A stretch of DNA of 64,000 bases from Salvia splendens (lineage: Eukaryota; Streptophyta; Magnoliopsida; Lamiales; Lamiaceae), in assembly GCF_004379255.2 (NCBI RefSeq), contig NC_056047.1, positions 20,040,293-20,104,292 on the forward strand, given 5' to 3'. Shown piece after piece: positions 34,240-45,204 of this stretch. Position 1 is the first letter of the stretch. Each line of letters starts with the position of its first letter. The notes below the pieces were generated by a model. It searched no databases and was not told where the DNA came from. It saw only the letters and a program-made list of their open reading frames with translations. The position numbers and the translations under genes are program-made.

Positions 34240-36030
34240 ACATCAGTACCTTCTACAACACACGAGTTGTGGACTAGAGGCAAGTTTAGTCCAGCACATC
34301 TCAAGGTGTGGAGTTATTCCAACACATGTTTTGGAAAAGGTATCCATGTAATTGGAGTTGTGTACTGAGGTATGTTTTAAGGTTGTCCCAAATGATAGAA
34401 AAGGTACAAGTTCTATAATCTTCACGGCAAGATATGTGTTTGTTTACACGAATACTAGATTCCTTGATGAAGATTATGAGGAGAACTACAAGCCTAACAA
34501 ACATGATAATTCTCAAGATAATGAGAATATCTATTTTCCATCTTAACCAAGAAGTCATACCATTAGAAACTTATGCACAAAGAAAATCAACGTTTGTACC
34601 TAAGGTTGTAAGAGTCGTGTCGTAGTGGGAGCGTTCTTTGCGAACATAATAAGTTAATGGGTCTAAAAGTCTTAAGACTCAGTCTTAGATCAACTTGAAC
34701 ATAATCCCTGTAACTACAAGGACGCAATGACTTATTCAGATAATCATTCTTGATAAGATGATAGATTCTGAATAACAATCTTAAATAGACAAGAATGTCT
34801 GCAAGACTTGCGATACTACCCATAGACTATTTCAGTCAGTGGGAGCTAGTGGACCTGCAAGTGTAAGCATGGATCTCAGAAGGCTAGAAAAATGGCAAAG
34901 GGTTATACCCAGAGAGAATTATATTCTCGCCTGCCATTTTTGCCTAAGTCGATCTGTATATTGTCTATTGTAGCCTACATAAATTAGGATGTATGTACTA
35001 TGATTGTCAAGACAGTTTTCTTTAAGTAGAAGTCTTGAGGAGATCATCTGCATGGAACATCTTAATGGTTATGTAATACAGGGCAAGAAAGTTGAAAGTG
35101 CACTATATTTGGTATTTTTGGTACTCTACGATGATGGCATCTATAAAAGTTGATAAACAACTAAGAGGGTTATCTAGCGTAGGAAACTGGTCGTCTACCC
35201 AGTTTAAGGATGATGGATTTAAGATAATCTAGTTACATTCTAAGCGTCTATGTCATTAGATTGCTAGAAAAAGAATGTTATGTTTCTTAAAGAATCCTAC
35301 ATCTACACAATACTTAGACACTTTAGCACTGAAAATTCCAAGAAAATGTTTTACTTTTCTAGATGGAATTATCTTGTCTCTAGTAAGTGTTTTACGACAC
35401 TGAATGAGATCAAGAGGAATGAGACAAGTTCTGTAATTGGAAGTCTCGATTATGCTATGATGTGTATGAAGTTAGATATTAGCTTTGCTTTTGGCATAGA
35501 AGCTTGATATCATATTAACCATGGCCAAGGACATTGGATTGGTAAATAATATACTATAGTGCTTGAAAAAGACTAAACGGTATGCTCTAGTTTACTAGAC
35601 ATCCATGTTATGTCCTTTAGGTTACATCGACTCGATTTTATAATTGATTGATGATCGAGTTATCCTCTGACTATGTGTTAACGTTAGGAGTTGAAAACTG
35701 AGTCATGAAGGAGTGTGATTACATCACAGACTCCATCATGAAAATTACAAGTGTGGTTTCATTGGAAACTACTAAGGTAGTTGTTCATCTCAGTAATTTC
35801 CTAATAGCTTTGACCGTGAATCCGAGTATGCCTATGAGTATTATATTTTGTTATGATTACTCTACCCATGTGTCTAACTCGAGGGAAACACGATCTGATA
35901 AAGCTAAGCAATCACATAGAGAGGAAGTATGAAATTAATTAAGGATTAAGTGCGCAGCAAGACGTTATGGTTTCCAAGATATCATCAGAGAACAACCTGG
36001 CAGAATTTTTCACAAAATGCCTATATGGCA
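34240..36030 (+). pseudogene. pol: Copia2 integrase, RT and RNase H remnants
   Basis: Identifiable pieces in the correct order: integrase C-terminal region at about 34268-34340 (LWTRGKFSPAHLKVWSYSN) and about 34380-34490 (ARYVFVYTNTRFLDEDYEE); RT end at 35280-35507 (GSLDYAMMCMKLDISFAFG); RNase H end at about 35962-36020 (VMVSKISSENNLAEFFTKC). Protease and the RT active site were not found intact. Many stops and shifts separate the pieces. Confidence 0.7.
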
Positions 36031-36151
36031 ACATGTTTTACACATGAGATGAAAAGTACGGTAGTTCGATGTATCATGGCCCAAGACCTGCTTAGAGTTT
36101 AAGTGGGAGAGTTTTGGCAGTGGGTATACTCGAAAGCATGATTTTGAGTAT

Positions 36152-36162
36152 AAGTGGGAGAT
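36152..36162 (+). other. Copia2 polypurine tract
   Basis: AAGTGGGAGAT immediately before the 3' LTR. A second AAGTGGGAGAG lies at about 36100, followed by a decayed copy of the LTR start (GGTATACTCGAAAGCATG). Confidence 0.75.
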
Positions 36163-37626
36163 TGTTAGGATTGGTATACTGAAAAGCATATTTCGAGCAA
36201 GTTGCACGGATAGAATTGCTTGTATACAATAAACTCTACAATCCACTTTTAACTCAAGGCGAGAAGAAGTAATTTTATCACATTGGTGTTTGCTTATGCA
36301 TGTATAAGATGTTTCTCAAACATTTAAATGTATAAGAAGCAAATAAGTCTAATTCTTCTGCATAGTAGACTGGTCGTGAATGACGTTCACAGAAGGTGAC
36401 GCAGTCGGTCCTTTGTAGAAGAGAAATAGAATTTCACAACCTAGATGGGCTTTGGCTACCTATCGTGAAAGGTTGCAGTGTCAGTCCGCATGTTTCCTTA
36501 CCTTAGGAAATAAAAGACACTGGTGTGGTATAGCACTGAAGGATCTAACAGTTGAGATAAGTCTTTCTTGCTATTTATTGAAAGACGAGGTCTCGATGAT
36601 TGTTATTTCTAAATCATTGTTGACATAACATTGAGCATACGATATTGATTATGCACTACTTTGATTTATCAAATGGTGCGGATTTTTCGCTATCCAAGAA
36701 TCCTGATATCTTGGGTAGTGGTGATCTATGTCTAGAGGTGCTAGTATTGTTATTGCAATGAATCGTGTGCTGGGTGAGTCCAGTTTGATAATATCCTCAA
36801 GAGGTGTTCGAAAAAAGTTTTATTATTCAGAAACCCGGCCGGTTGGAATTTATTCCAGAATAATAAATAAAGATTTTGAACTAGACAACTCTTGGAAAAA
36901 GATATTAATTAATTAAAGTCAAATAGCAGACTTAGATTAATTAATGGATATTTATATCTTAAACACGAGAAATAATAAATTAAAGAGGTAAAGCCCGGAT
37001 TACTCGTAATTTGGGATTGGACGGGTAGTCAATATTATTATACTATAGTGGATGATAATAATATTATGTCGGACTTATTAAATTGGGGCTCAATTTAATT
37101 AGTAAAAGTCCAACAGGTTTAGCCCAAGTCCAACCTCCATGGATCCCTAATCTCGCCCATTATAACTCAACATAAAAGAAGATCAGAAGTGAGATTTAGT
37201 GTAATTAACCTAGAATTTTCGTGCTCCCCTCTGGGAGTGGACGAAAAAATCAGTTTTTGATAGAACTGGTATTCTATCTCCTTTCTAATAAAGCCGTTTT
37301 CGATTCTGACAAGCTTTGCCCACCCAAAGGTCAGATTCTGAGTTCGGGATACAGATTAGAAGATTTGTGGTTGAGTACGAAGAACAGCACGTGGAGAAGG
37401 AGCAAGCAATCGTCGATTCTTTGGAGAATCAGGTCGGTAATCCTAAACCGTAGAATATCATGAATTAGGATTTTAATTCCTTAAGCATGATTTTTGTGCG
37501 TTCTTGTATGCAATTCTATGTTTAACATATAGTTAATTAATCCCATAATCGGTCAAATAGATCCATATGTATGATTTATTTGTGAATGCATGACTTCCGC
37601 TGTGCAAGGGGCACCAAACCCCAGCA
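36163..37626 (+). repeat. Copia2 3' LTR
   Basis: 1,464 bp with no length change relative to the 5' copy; scattered substitutions only, for example near 36236, 36259, 36282 and 36288. Confidence 0.93.
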
Positions 37627-37631
37627 CGCCG

Positions 37632-38105
37632 GTGACAACCGCCGCTGCACCATGAGTGTTGCCACCGGGCTGGATATGATGATGCGGTGATGAGACCAAA
37701 TACAACCTTTATTGATTCTCTGATTTCGTTAATTTTTGTGGGGCTGTGATTACTGCAACCGAGAATTTGAGCCTCTTGCTTCGCCAACTCTTCCCTCTCC
37801 AAGGCTGAAAATCTGGGTTCATATAATTTGGAACTTTCATGTACGCTTTTCAATTTTCTGTTTGATTTTGATCTTGGTTCATGTAATTTGGAGATCTGGG
37901 TTATGTAATTTAGAAATCTTTGTCAGCCTATTGCAATTTTCTGTTCGATTTTGTGTTTCATGGCTTTTGCTTCATTTTGTGTTTTATGGTTTTCATTTTG
38001 TCTCTTGAGACCATAGAAATTTGGAGTTGGATTTTGTGGCCAAATTTCTATCAAATTTCGCTATTGGATTCTTGGAAAAAAATTTAATGAATCCTTGAGG
38101 CCATA
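37632..38105. other. Spacer right of Copia2
   Basis: Continuation of the pre-insertion host sequence. T-rich from about 37840, with repeated words such as TTTTGTGTTT and GTTCATNTAATTTGGA. No gene recognised. Confidence 0.5.
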
Positions 38106-38113
38106 GAAATTTG

Positions 38114-38816
38114 TAGGGATGTCAATCGGGCTGGCCCGTCGGGTTTCGGGCCAACCCTACTCGGGTTGCGGGTCAATCGGGTGCGGGCTAATCGGGTTGT
38201 GATTTCTTTCGGGTTATAAAAGCTCAGCCCTAACCCTAAAAGCTCGGGTTTCGGGCTAGCCCAGCGGGTTAATCGGGTTGCTACCGATAATATTAACATG
38301 CGATCAATCCAATAAATAATGATTAAAATTACTAATATTCATACAATGTAAAACATTTAATTATGATATATTTAAGATATATGCTTAAACTCAATCATAA
38401 ACATGATCAAATAGTAATATTTGAGATATTTCGTAAAATTTTAATGCATGTTTTAGAAATTTAAATATATTTTTTTGTGAATTTGAAGTTTTTAATTTAT
38501 TTATCAATTATTATATTAATAAAAATTAAATATATAATTTGTATATTTAATATAAAATTGAAAGTTATTTTTTTAGTTAATATTAATCAATGAAATGTCG
38601 AATTGAGAGTAAAAAAAAAAGAATAATAGAAATTTTATCGGGTTTTCGGGCCAGCCCATCGGGTTTTCGGGTCTGGCCCTAATGGGTTGCGGGTTAATCG
38701 GGTGCGGGCTAATCGGGTTGTGATTTTATCGGGCTAGAAATTTCCAACCCTAACCCTATAAATTTGGCGGGCTATTCGGGCCAGCCCACGGGTTACGGGC
38801 TACATTGACATCCCTA
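38114..38816. mobile_element. hAT-type MITE, 703 bp
   Basis: Inverted ends TAGGGATGTCAAT (38114 and, reversed, ending 38816) with a perfect 8-bp TSD GAAATTTG (38106-38113 and 38817-38824). The first 170 and last 180 bp are rich in CGGGTT/CGGGCC words in inverted arrangement; the middle is AT-rich. No coding capacity. Confidence 0.92.
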
Positions 38817-38824
38817 GAAATTTG

Positions 38825-39534
38825 GATATGAAGCTGCTGGATTCTTGAAAATTTTCTATCAAATTTTGATTTTATGGCTTTTTTTATTGACACTTGTTTA
38901 TAGAAAATGTGATTATTGAACTAATAATAATTTATAGTAAAAAAATCGATTATAAACATTATCTTAGTTCATTATACAAAAATTGATTATTGACCTAAAA
39001 CACCTTTTATCAAAATCATAGGTCATATACTTGTTTGATTAAAAATTAGATATTGTATTTAAGATCCAAAAATGAAATACGTAAAGGGTATTTTTGTCCG
39101 TACAATTCATTATCTACAAAACTAATTCGTGTATCAAACAACATTTTAAAAAGACTATCTTGATACTATCTTACTTTCGGCCCAAAAATCCTATCTCTAT
39201 CTAGTTTTCTTGCACTATATTATCATGACAATCAAACGAGCCCTTATAGTAGTACTATATTTTTTCCTCGATATTGAAAAATAAATGTCTGCCATTTTCA
39301 AATGTTGATACACAATAAACTTGGAAAGGCGAAGCATCAAACCTATATTGTATTGGACAAAGTTATATTCACTATCAATTAGTGTTGAGTAGGATCCCAT
39401 TATAATCAAACCATTTCATCAAAATTCAACAAGTTTGATCTCATTTACCTTATCCTTTTGTACTTTATAACAGTGTCCTTAAAATCCGTCAATCCCATTT
39501 TCCTCCTCTCATGTTAACATTTGCAAATAGCGCC
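38825..39534. other. AT-rich spacer
   Basis: No gene or clear repeat recognised between the two hAT-type MITEs. Confidence 0.5.
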
Positions 39535-39542
39535 GTAGATTC

Positions 39543-40324
39543 TAGGGGTGTCGAAACGGGTAGCGGGTATCAGGAAACCCTCAACCCGACCCGCTACCCG
39601 ACGACAAAGGGAAACGGGGCGGGATCGGGTAGTTTGTTTTAAATTTTTGCGGGTATTGATATACCCGCTACCCGCACGGGTATACCCGTTAAACCCGATA
39701 ATGCCCATTATTTTTAGGGTTAGGGTTTTAAAATATTTTATTTTAATTAATTAGTTTCAAGTTTATATATAATAAGTTTATATTAAACTTTTGAATGGTG
39801 ATTTAATTTTAGACATGCTTGGTGTTTCTATCATATTTGCTTATTTGAAATTTGGATTTGCATTATATTTCATACGTAGTCATATTATATTTAAGAGATG
39901 AGAAATCACCATATTTGTGCATAGTTAATAGTTGGAAATTATGCAAATAAAACAAAGTAAAAAAAATACAAATCTAAAATCATAGTGTAGCAACTAGGAA
40001 CAATCCCAAAATCCATTCTAGAATTACAAACATGTCAAATTGTTGTATTAGATGACTAGCATTGATGATAAGCGAAAACTAAAAGCATAATACCATTGAA
40101 TAATATAATACACAATTCAAATTATGCATGCGGGTTTGGGATACCCGATGCGGGTATCGGGTTACCCGTATAACTATACGGGTCGGAATTGGGTAGTATA
40201 ATATCAAAGTTTTCCCGTATAACTCTACGGGTCGGGATTGGGTAGGATAATATTGAAGTTTTCGGGTACGGGTACCCGCAAAATCGGGTTTGGATATCCG
40301 CGGGTACCCGTTTCGACGCCCCTA
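39543..40324. mobile_element. hAT-type MITE, 782 bp
   Basis: Inverted ends TAGGGGTGTCGAAACGGGTA (39543) and its mate ending 40324, with a perfect 8-bp TSD GTAGATTC (39535-39542 and 40325-40332). Subterminal CGGGTA/TACCCG words occur in both arms and the centre is AT-rich. It resembles the element at 38114 in design but differs in sequence. Confidence 0.92.
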
Positions 40325-40332
40325 GTAGATTC

Positions 40333-40723
40333 TGCCCTTGAAATTCACCTATCTCCATTTTCATCACTATTTTCATTTTTAAAATTTTTATGTTATCAAA
40401 TAAAATAAAATAACATAAATAAAAGGCAGGGAACATCGGAGCTCCGTTGAGTTTTTGTTGAGAAATCATAGGGATTCATTTTGTGTTTTCTTTAGAGAGA
40501 TAAATGAGATGAGAGAAGAGATTGGAGTAAAGGGGTGATAATAGTGTAGAAAATAAAAAAAATAAAAAATTAAATGAAAATCAGTGAAATTTTAGGACAA
40601 AGGCGCTGCAATAGTGTCGATTAACCCACCCTAGCCGATCGGTGTGCCTTATTCCTAGGGTGGACGGCTAGGCGGAAATGAAAAATGTGAGTAGTATGAA
40701 ACAAATATAATAGTACCATTTAA
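40333..40723. other. Spacer with a 37-bp direct repeat
   Basis: Contains the first copy (40588-40624) of a 37-bp sequence with core GGACAAAGGCGCTGCAATAG, repeated at 40758-40794 inside the neighbouring Stowaway. A short inverted pair, CCACCCTAGCCG and CCTAGGGTGGACGGCTAGG, lies at 40627-40673, possibly a relic MITE end. Confidence 0.6.
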
Positions 40724-40871
40724 TACCCCGTCCCGCTTTAAGAGTCCCGGTTGATCAAATTTTCGGACAAAGGCGCTGCAATAGTGTCGATTAAACTAAT
40801 AAAAAATGTCTACAAAGTAAGTAAAAAAGTATTAAAAGTGGGTTCCAACATCCACTACAACATTTATTTTA

Positions 40872-43136
40872 GGGTAGTGATTTAGAGACATAATGTCTCT
40901 ATGCCATAATGCCCTTATGTTTTTTTGCCATAAGAATAATTTATATATGACCTAGTATACCCTTAGTTCAAATAAGAGGAAATTAAATTAATAGTTGTGT
41001 AGTGTAACCGTTTCATTATTGAAAGGAAAGTCAAATGAAAGCAAATTAACTATCTTAATACTAGCTTTCAATAACTTTGGGGAATTATAATTAAGTCATT
41101 TAATAATTTTCTTCAAATTTGCATAATATACAAGGATTTGAATTGGCTTACCTCAAAATGGAGAATTTTTTTATATTCAAACACTAATATAAATATTAAC
41201 TTTTCGATTGAATTTACTCATTTAATAGTCAATAGCAATTAATTATTCTATTATTAAATCATACTTAAAATTATAAATTATAAAAATGATTAGATGCATA
41301 TATATTTAAGTTCTTAGTGTTATTTGTTACTAGTATTAAAAAATTATTAAAATTATAAGTCATAAAAACGGCTACATATATGGATATACTTAATTTCAAG
41401 TGTTATCATCCAATGAAATAGTAATAGTATTAGCATCAAATTATTGTAGTATTATTTTTAAATAATTATTAAAATTAGTAAGTCATAAAAACGACTACTT
41501 GTATATATGCACTTCATTTCTAATTGTTATCATCCAACGAAATAGTAATAGTATTCACATCAAATTATTTTATTAGTAGTATTAAAAAAATATTAAAATT
41601 ATAAGCCATAAAAACAGCTATATGTATAGATATACTTAATTTCTAAGTATTATCATCCAACGAAGTAATAATAATATTCGCATCAAATTATTGTAGCATT
41701 ATTTTTAAATAATTATTAAAATTATAAGTCATTAAAATGACTACTTGTATATATGCACTTCATTTCTAATTGTTATCATCCAAAGGAATAGTAGTAGTAT
41801 TCACATCAAATTAGTTTATTAGTAGTATTTAATAATTATTAAAATTCTAAGTCATAAAAATGACTACATGTGTATATATATGCACTTAATTTCTAATTAT
41901 TATCATCCAAAGAAATAGTAATAGTCATTCTCATCAAATTATTTTATCAGTATTAAATAATTATTACAATTCTGAATCATAAAAATGATTACATGTATAT
42001 ACTATACATACTTAATTTTTTAGTGTTATCATTCAACGAAATGGTAATAGTCATTCACATCAATTATTTTTTTCTATAAATAATGTTTAAAATTCTAAAT
42101 TGTAAAATAGTAGTAGTATACATATGTTATATACTTAATTTCTAGTTGTTATCATCTAATGAAAGGATAGTAGTCATTTGCATCAAATTGTTTTATTAGT
42201 AATTATTAAAATCTGAAGTCATAAAAATGACTACATACATATGCATACTCAATTTCTTAGTGTTATCGTCCAACTAAATAGTAATAGTCATTCGCATCAA
42301 ATTATATTATTAGTATTAAATAATTATTAAAATTGTAAGTCATAAAAATGACTACATGTGTATATATGCAGTTAATTTCTAATTTTTATCATTCAATGAA
42401 ATAGTATAAAAAATGAAATTTCTTAATTGTGAAACATGACTATTAAATTTCTATAGCTAAAACACATTATTTTGACACCATGTAACAATTTAATTCTAGT
42501 ATATAAAATTTAAATTGTTGTTCCCTAACATTTTGTCCATTAATAAAATAAAGCATGTATAAATTTCAAATCTTCATTTTGATGCTCTAAGAACTCAAGC
42601 AATTAAATTGATTTATTAATTTTATAAATATAAATTCTAGATTCAATAATGATTTGTAATAATAAAATTAAGATTGAGTATTAAATCTATTAAGTACCTA
42701 TAAGTTTAGAATTTAAAAAATTTAATTGTATAATGTATTATTTAAATAAAGTTTAAATTCATTATATTAGATTAAATTTTAAAAAAAATCGTGATTGAAG
42801 TTAGAAAGAAAAATTCAAAAATTTAGCATCATTGGAGTATTTAAAATTTTAAAATTTATGTACACTTCCTAAACTAAATAGTATAATATTAAAGTCAATG
42901 ATGGAGCCCATTTAGGTTGAGAGATTGGAGATTGTGTGCTTAAATCAAGCCATCCATATAAATACACTCAACTTTCCTAAGGAAGTAAATTCTTAAATAT
43001 AAATAAATGTTTTTATATGCATAAGGGTAGTATGGTATATGTACAAAACATATATTTAAATAAAAATATAAAACAATCTAAAATGACTATTTTATCCCCA
43101 TTATGGCATAGACATTATGTCTATAAATCATTTCTC
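40872..43136. mobile_element. Non-autonomous Mutator-like element, 2.3 kb
   Basis: A perfect 9-bp TSD TTTATTTTA (40863-40871 and 43137-43145) and inverted ends of about 40 bp sharing ATGATTTA-like and GACATAATGTCT, then ATGCCATAATG. A 9-bp TSD is the Mutator hallmark. No transposase; the centre is a tandem array (next entry) in very AT-rich sequence. Confidence 0.85.
41280..42415. repeat. Nine ~124-bp tandem repeats
   Basis: The word TTATCATCCAACGAAATAGT (with variants) recurs near 41405, 41528, 41650, 41774, 41899, 42025, 42149, 42264 and 42389, giving spacings of about 115-126 bp. Other anchors in each unit are AAGTCATAAAAATGACTACA, itself a small palindrome, and CATCAAATTATT. Confidence 0.88.
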
Positions 43137-43268
43137 TTTATTTTATTACACACTCAATTAAAAGTGATTCCCAACATCTATTAAACATTTATTTATTATT
43201 CACTCAAACACTTTTTAAAAACATGTGTCCGACTCAACCGGGACTTCTAAAGCGGGACGGAGGGAGTA

Positions 43269-44392
43269 TTATTTATTACGCAACAAAAATGGAAAGATTT
43301 AGAATCAACAACATATCTTGTATTTTTCGAGAAATATATCTAGCATTGGACCAAAGTCATTATTCAATGCATAGATTGGAGGGATATTTATCTCCCCATT
43401 ATAAAACTGCCAGACCCAAGCCTGAATATTCTTAACCCATCTGCTTCAAAAATCTTCTTTCTAGGTTTTTATGTATATCAACTAGTTTTTCGAATCAAAA
43501 TTTTGTTTAAACTTTTAAATGATAAGTTGGTTAACTAATGGAAAATTAATAATTCCATTTAACTTTGTTATCCATAATATCAAATACTTTCTCGTTCCCA
43601 AGTTATTAATGCTCTTCAAGAATAAAGTAGAGTAGATTAAAAGGATTTATTTTTATCAAAAAAATCAATGATCCATTTAACTAGAGGCGTCCCCAATATA
43701 AATACAAATCAATTAACATGGAAAAAAGAAGTAAGAATGACAGTAATAATATACACAAATAATATAAGAATCTAACGAAATAAAATATCATAATGTGTTT
43801 TGCCTTAATTAAATAATAGTAATAAAATCTTTAGACACCATATTTCTTGTTTGGATTATGGTTAAAACATTGTCTTCTGAATTAACCCAATTTCTTTGTT
43901 TACAACCATAACCATCTGTGAAAAATTGTGCACCTTGTAGTATGAATAATTGTACAAATCAATTAACACTGTTACTAATATCTACCAAATACTATAGTAT
44001 TAAATTAACAAACAATACAAAGCTTTTAGTCTACTTCCGTCATTCTTGCTCAAGGCACAACAAACTCCAAAATTAACTAATTTATCTAATTTACCACCTT
44101 CTTGATTTCCAATTGAGATGGAAACGAACATGAAATAACATTTTGAGAATCACCATGAAATAAATAGTACTAAAAGATTAAAAACGTAGAATTTTTTTGC
44201 ATATAATAATGAATTTTACAACATGTTGAAACAGATAAGAGACCTATTACAATATGCTTTCAAACAAAAGACCAATCAATAAATACATTGTTACTTGAAT
44301 TCTCCTAGCATTGTTTTTTACTGGTCAGGGATTTTAGACATAAAAAATGAGAAAAAAATCCCCATCAAAACCAGACGAATGGTGCCCGTTGG
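43269..44392. other. Intergenic and 3' flank of the DUF1640 gene
   Basis: No coding frame recognised. The last part (about 44290-44392) should include the 3' untranslated region of the minus-strand gene. No polyadenylation site could be fixed with confidence. Confidence 0.5.
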
Positions 44393-45163
44393 CTACATCA
44401 GAATTCGGATTACAGCAAGACCAACGGCAGAGACAGAGGCGAGCGTACCTATGCAGTACTTGATCACATCATACTTTGCGGCTTCCAGTTGAGCTCGCAG
44501 TGTATGGATTTCCTGTGATCACACAACGCAAACAATCGAGTCGAGCATAAATTTAAGTTTAAGAAGTAGTATCAACTTTCAGCAGGTACGTCTAACAGTA
44601 CTCACTCGATCAAGTTTGGTGGTGAGGTTTGTCGTTTCTTGATTTTGATTGTTCAGTTCATCTCGAATTCTCCTGCGAAATTGGGGCAGACTTTCAGTAA
44701 GTACTCTTCATTTGGTTGGAAAATTGATATATATAGATGATCAATGCTTAACTAGAGACCAAACCTCAACCATTCGATCAAACAATGGAAGAATAAGATT
44801 GGATGGATTTTCAATACACGTAGTTCACTATAATGGCATTTAGGTTCACTCTGTGTTTTCAAATCCATGTATTGAACTAAACGCCCTTAAAGTGAACTAC
44901 ATCACCTTTATAGTGAACTACATAGCCCTTATAGTGAACTATACCCTAAACCCTTCACTATAATGGCGTTTTGGTGGCCACCGTGTTTTCAAATCCGTGT
45001 TATGAATTGAAACTAAACCCTAAACCATTCACTTTAATGACATTTTGGTTCACACCGTGTTTTCAAATCCGTGTTATGAACTAAAACGCTCTTATATTGA
45101 ACTCCGTGTTTTGGTCTCTAGTCATACATTCAAGTAGAGGTAGCTCTATATCATTACTCTCTT

Positions 45164-45204
<41 letters not shown>

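Larger units (their letters stand above)
27124..37626 (+). mobile_element. Ty1/copia LTR retrotransposon (Copia2), probably non-autonomous
   Basis: Two 1,464-bp LTRs (27124-28587 and 36163-37626), starting TGTTAGGATTGG and ending ACCCCAGCA, with TSD CGCCG (27119-27123 and 37627-37631). An initiator-Met primer site follows the 5' LTR and a polypurine tract precedes the 3' LTR. The interior holds only scattered traces of copia proteins, each in short frames full of stops, plus long non-coding structured repeats. A PIF element (28795-30462) is inserted just after the primer site. The LTRs are equal in length and differ by roughly 2% by eye, much less than the decay of the coding part would suggest. 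Confidence 0.95.
40726..43266. mobile_element. Stowaway MITE split by a Mutator-like element
   Basis: The left end CCCCGTCCCGCTTTAAGAGT and the right end, reversed CTCCCTCCGTCCCGCTTTAG, are followed on both sides by CCCGGTTGA; flanks are TA (40724-40725 and 43267-43268). Without the insertion at 40872-43136 the element is about 267 bp, a normal Stowaway size. Confidence 0.82.

Noticed and set aside
37736..38008. Frame with GCDYCNREF, briefly like a C2H2 zinc finger start
   Set aside because: Only the first cysteine pair is present; no histidines or QALGGH-like motif follow and the rest is low-complexity.
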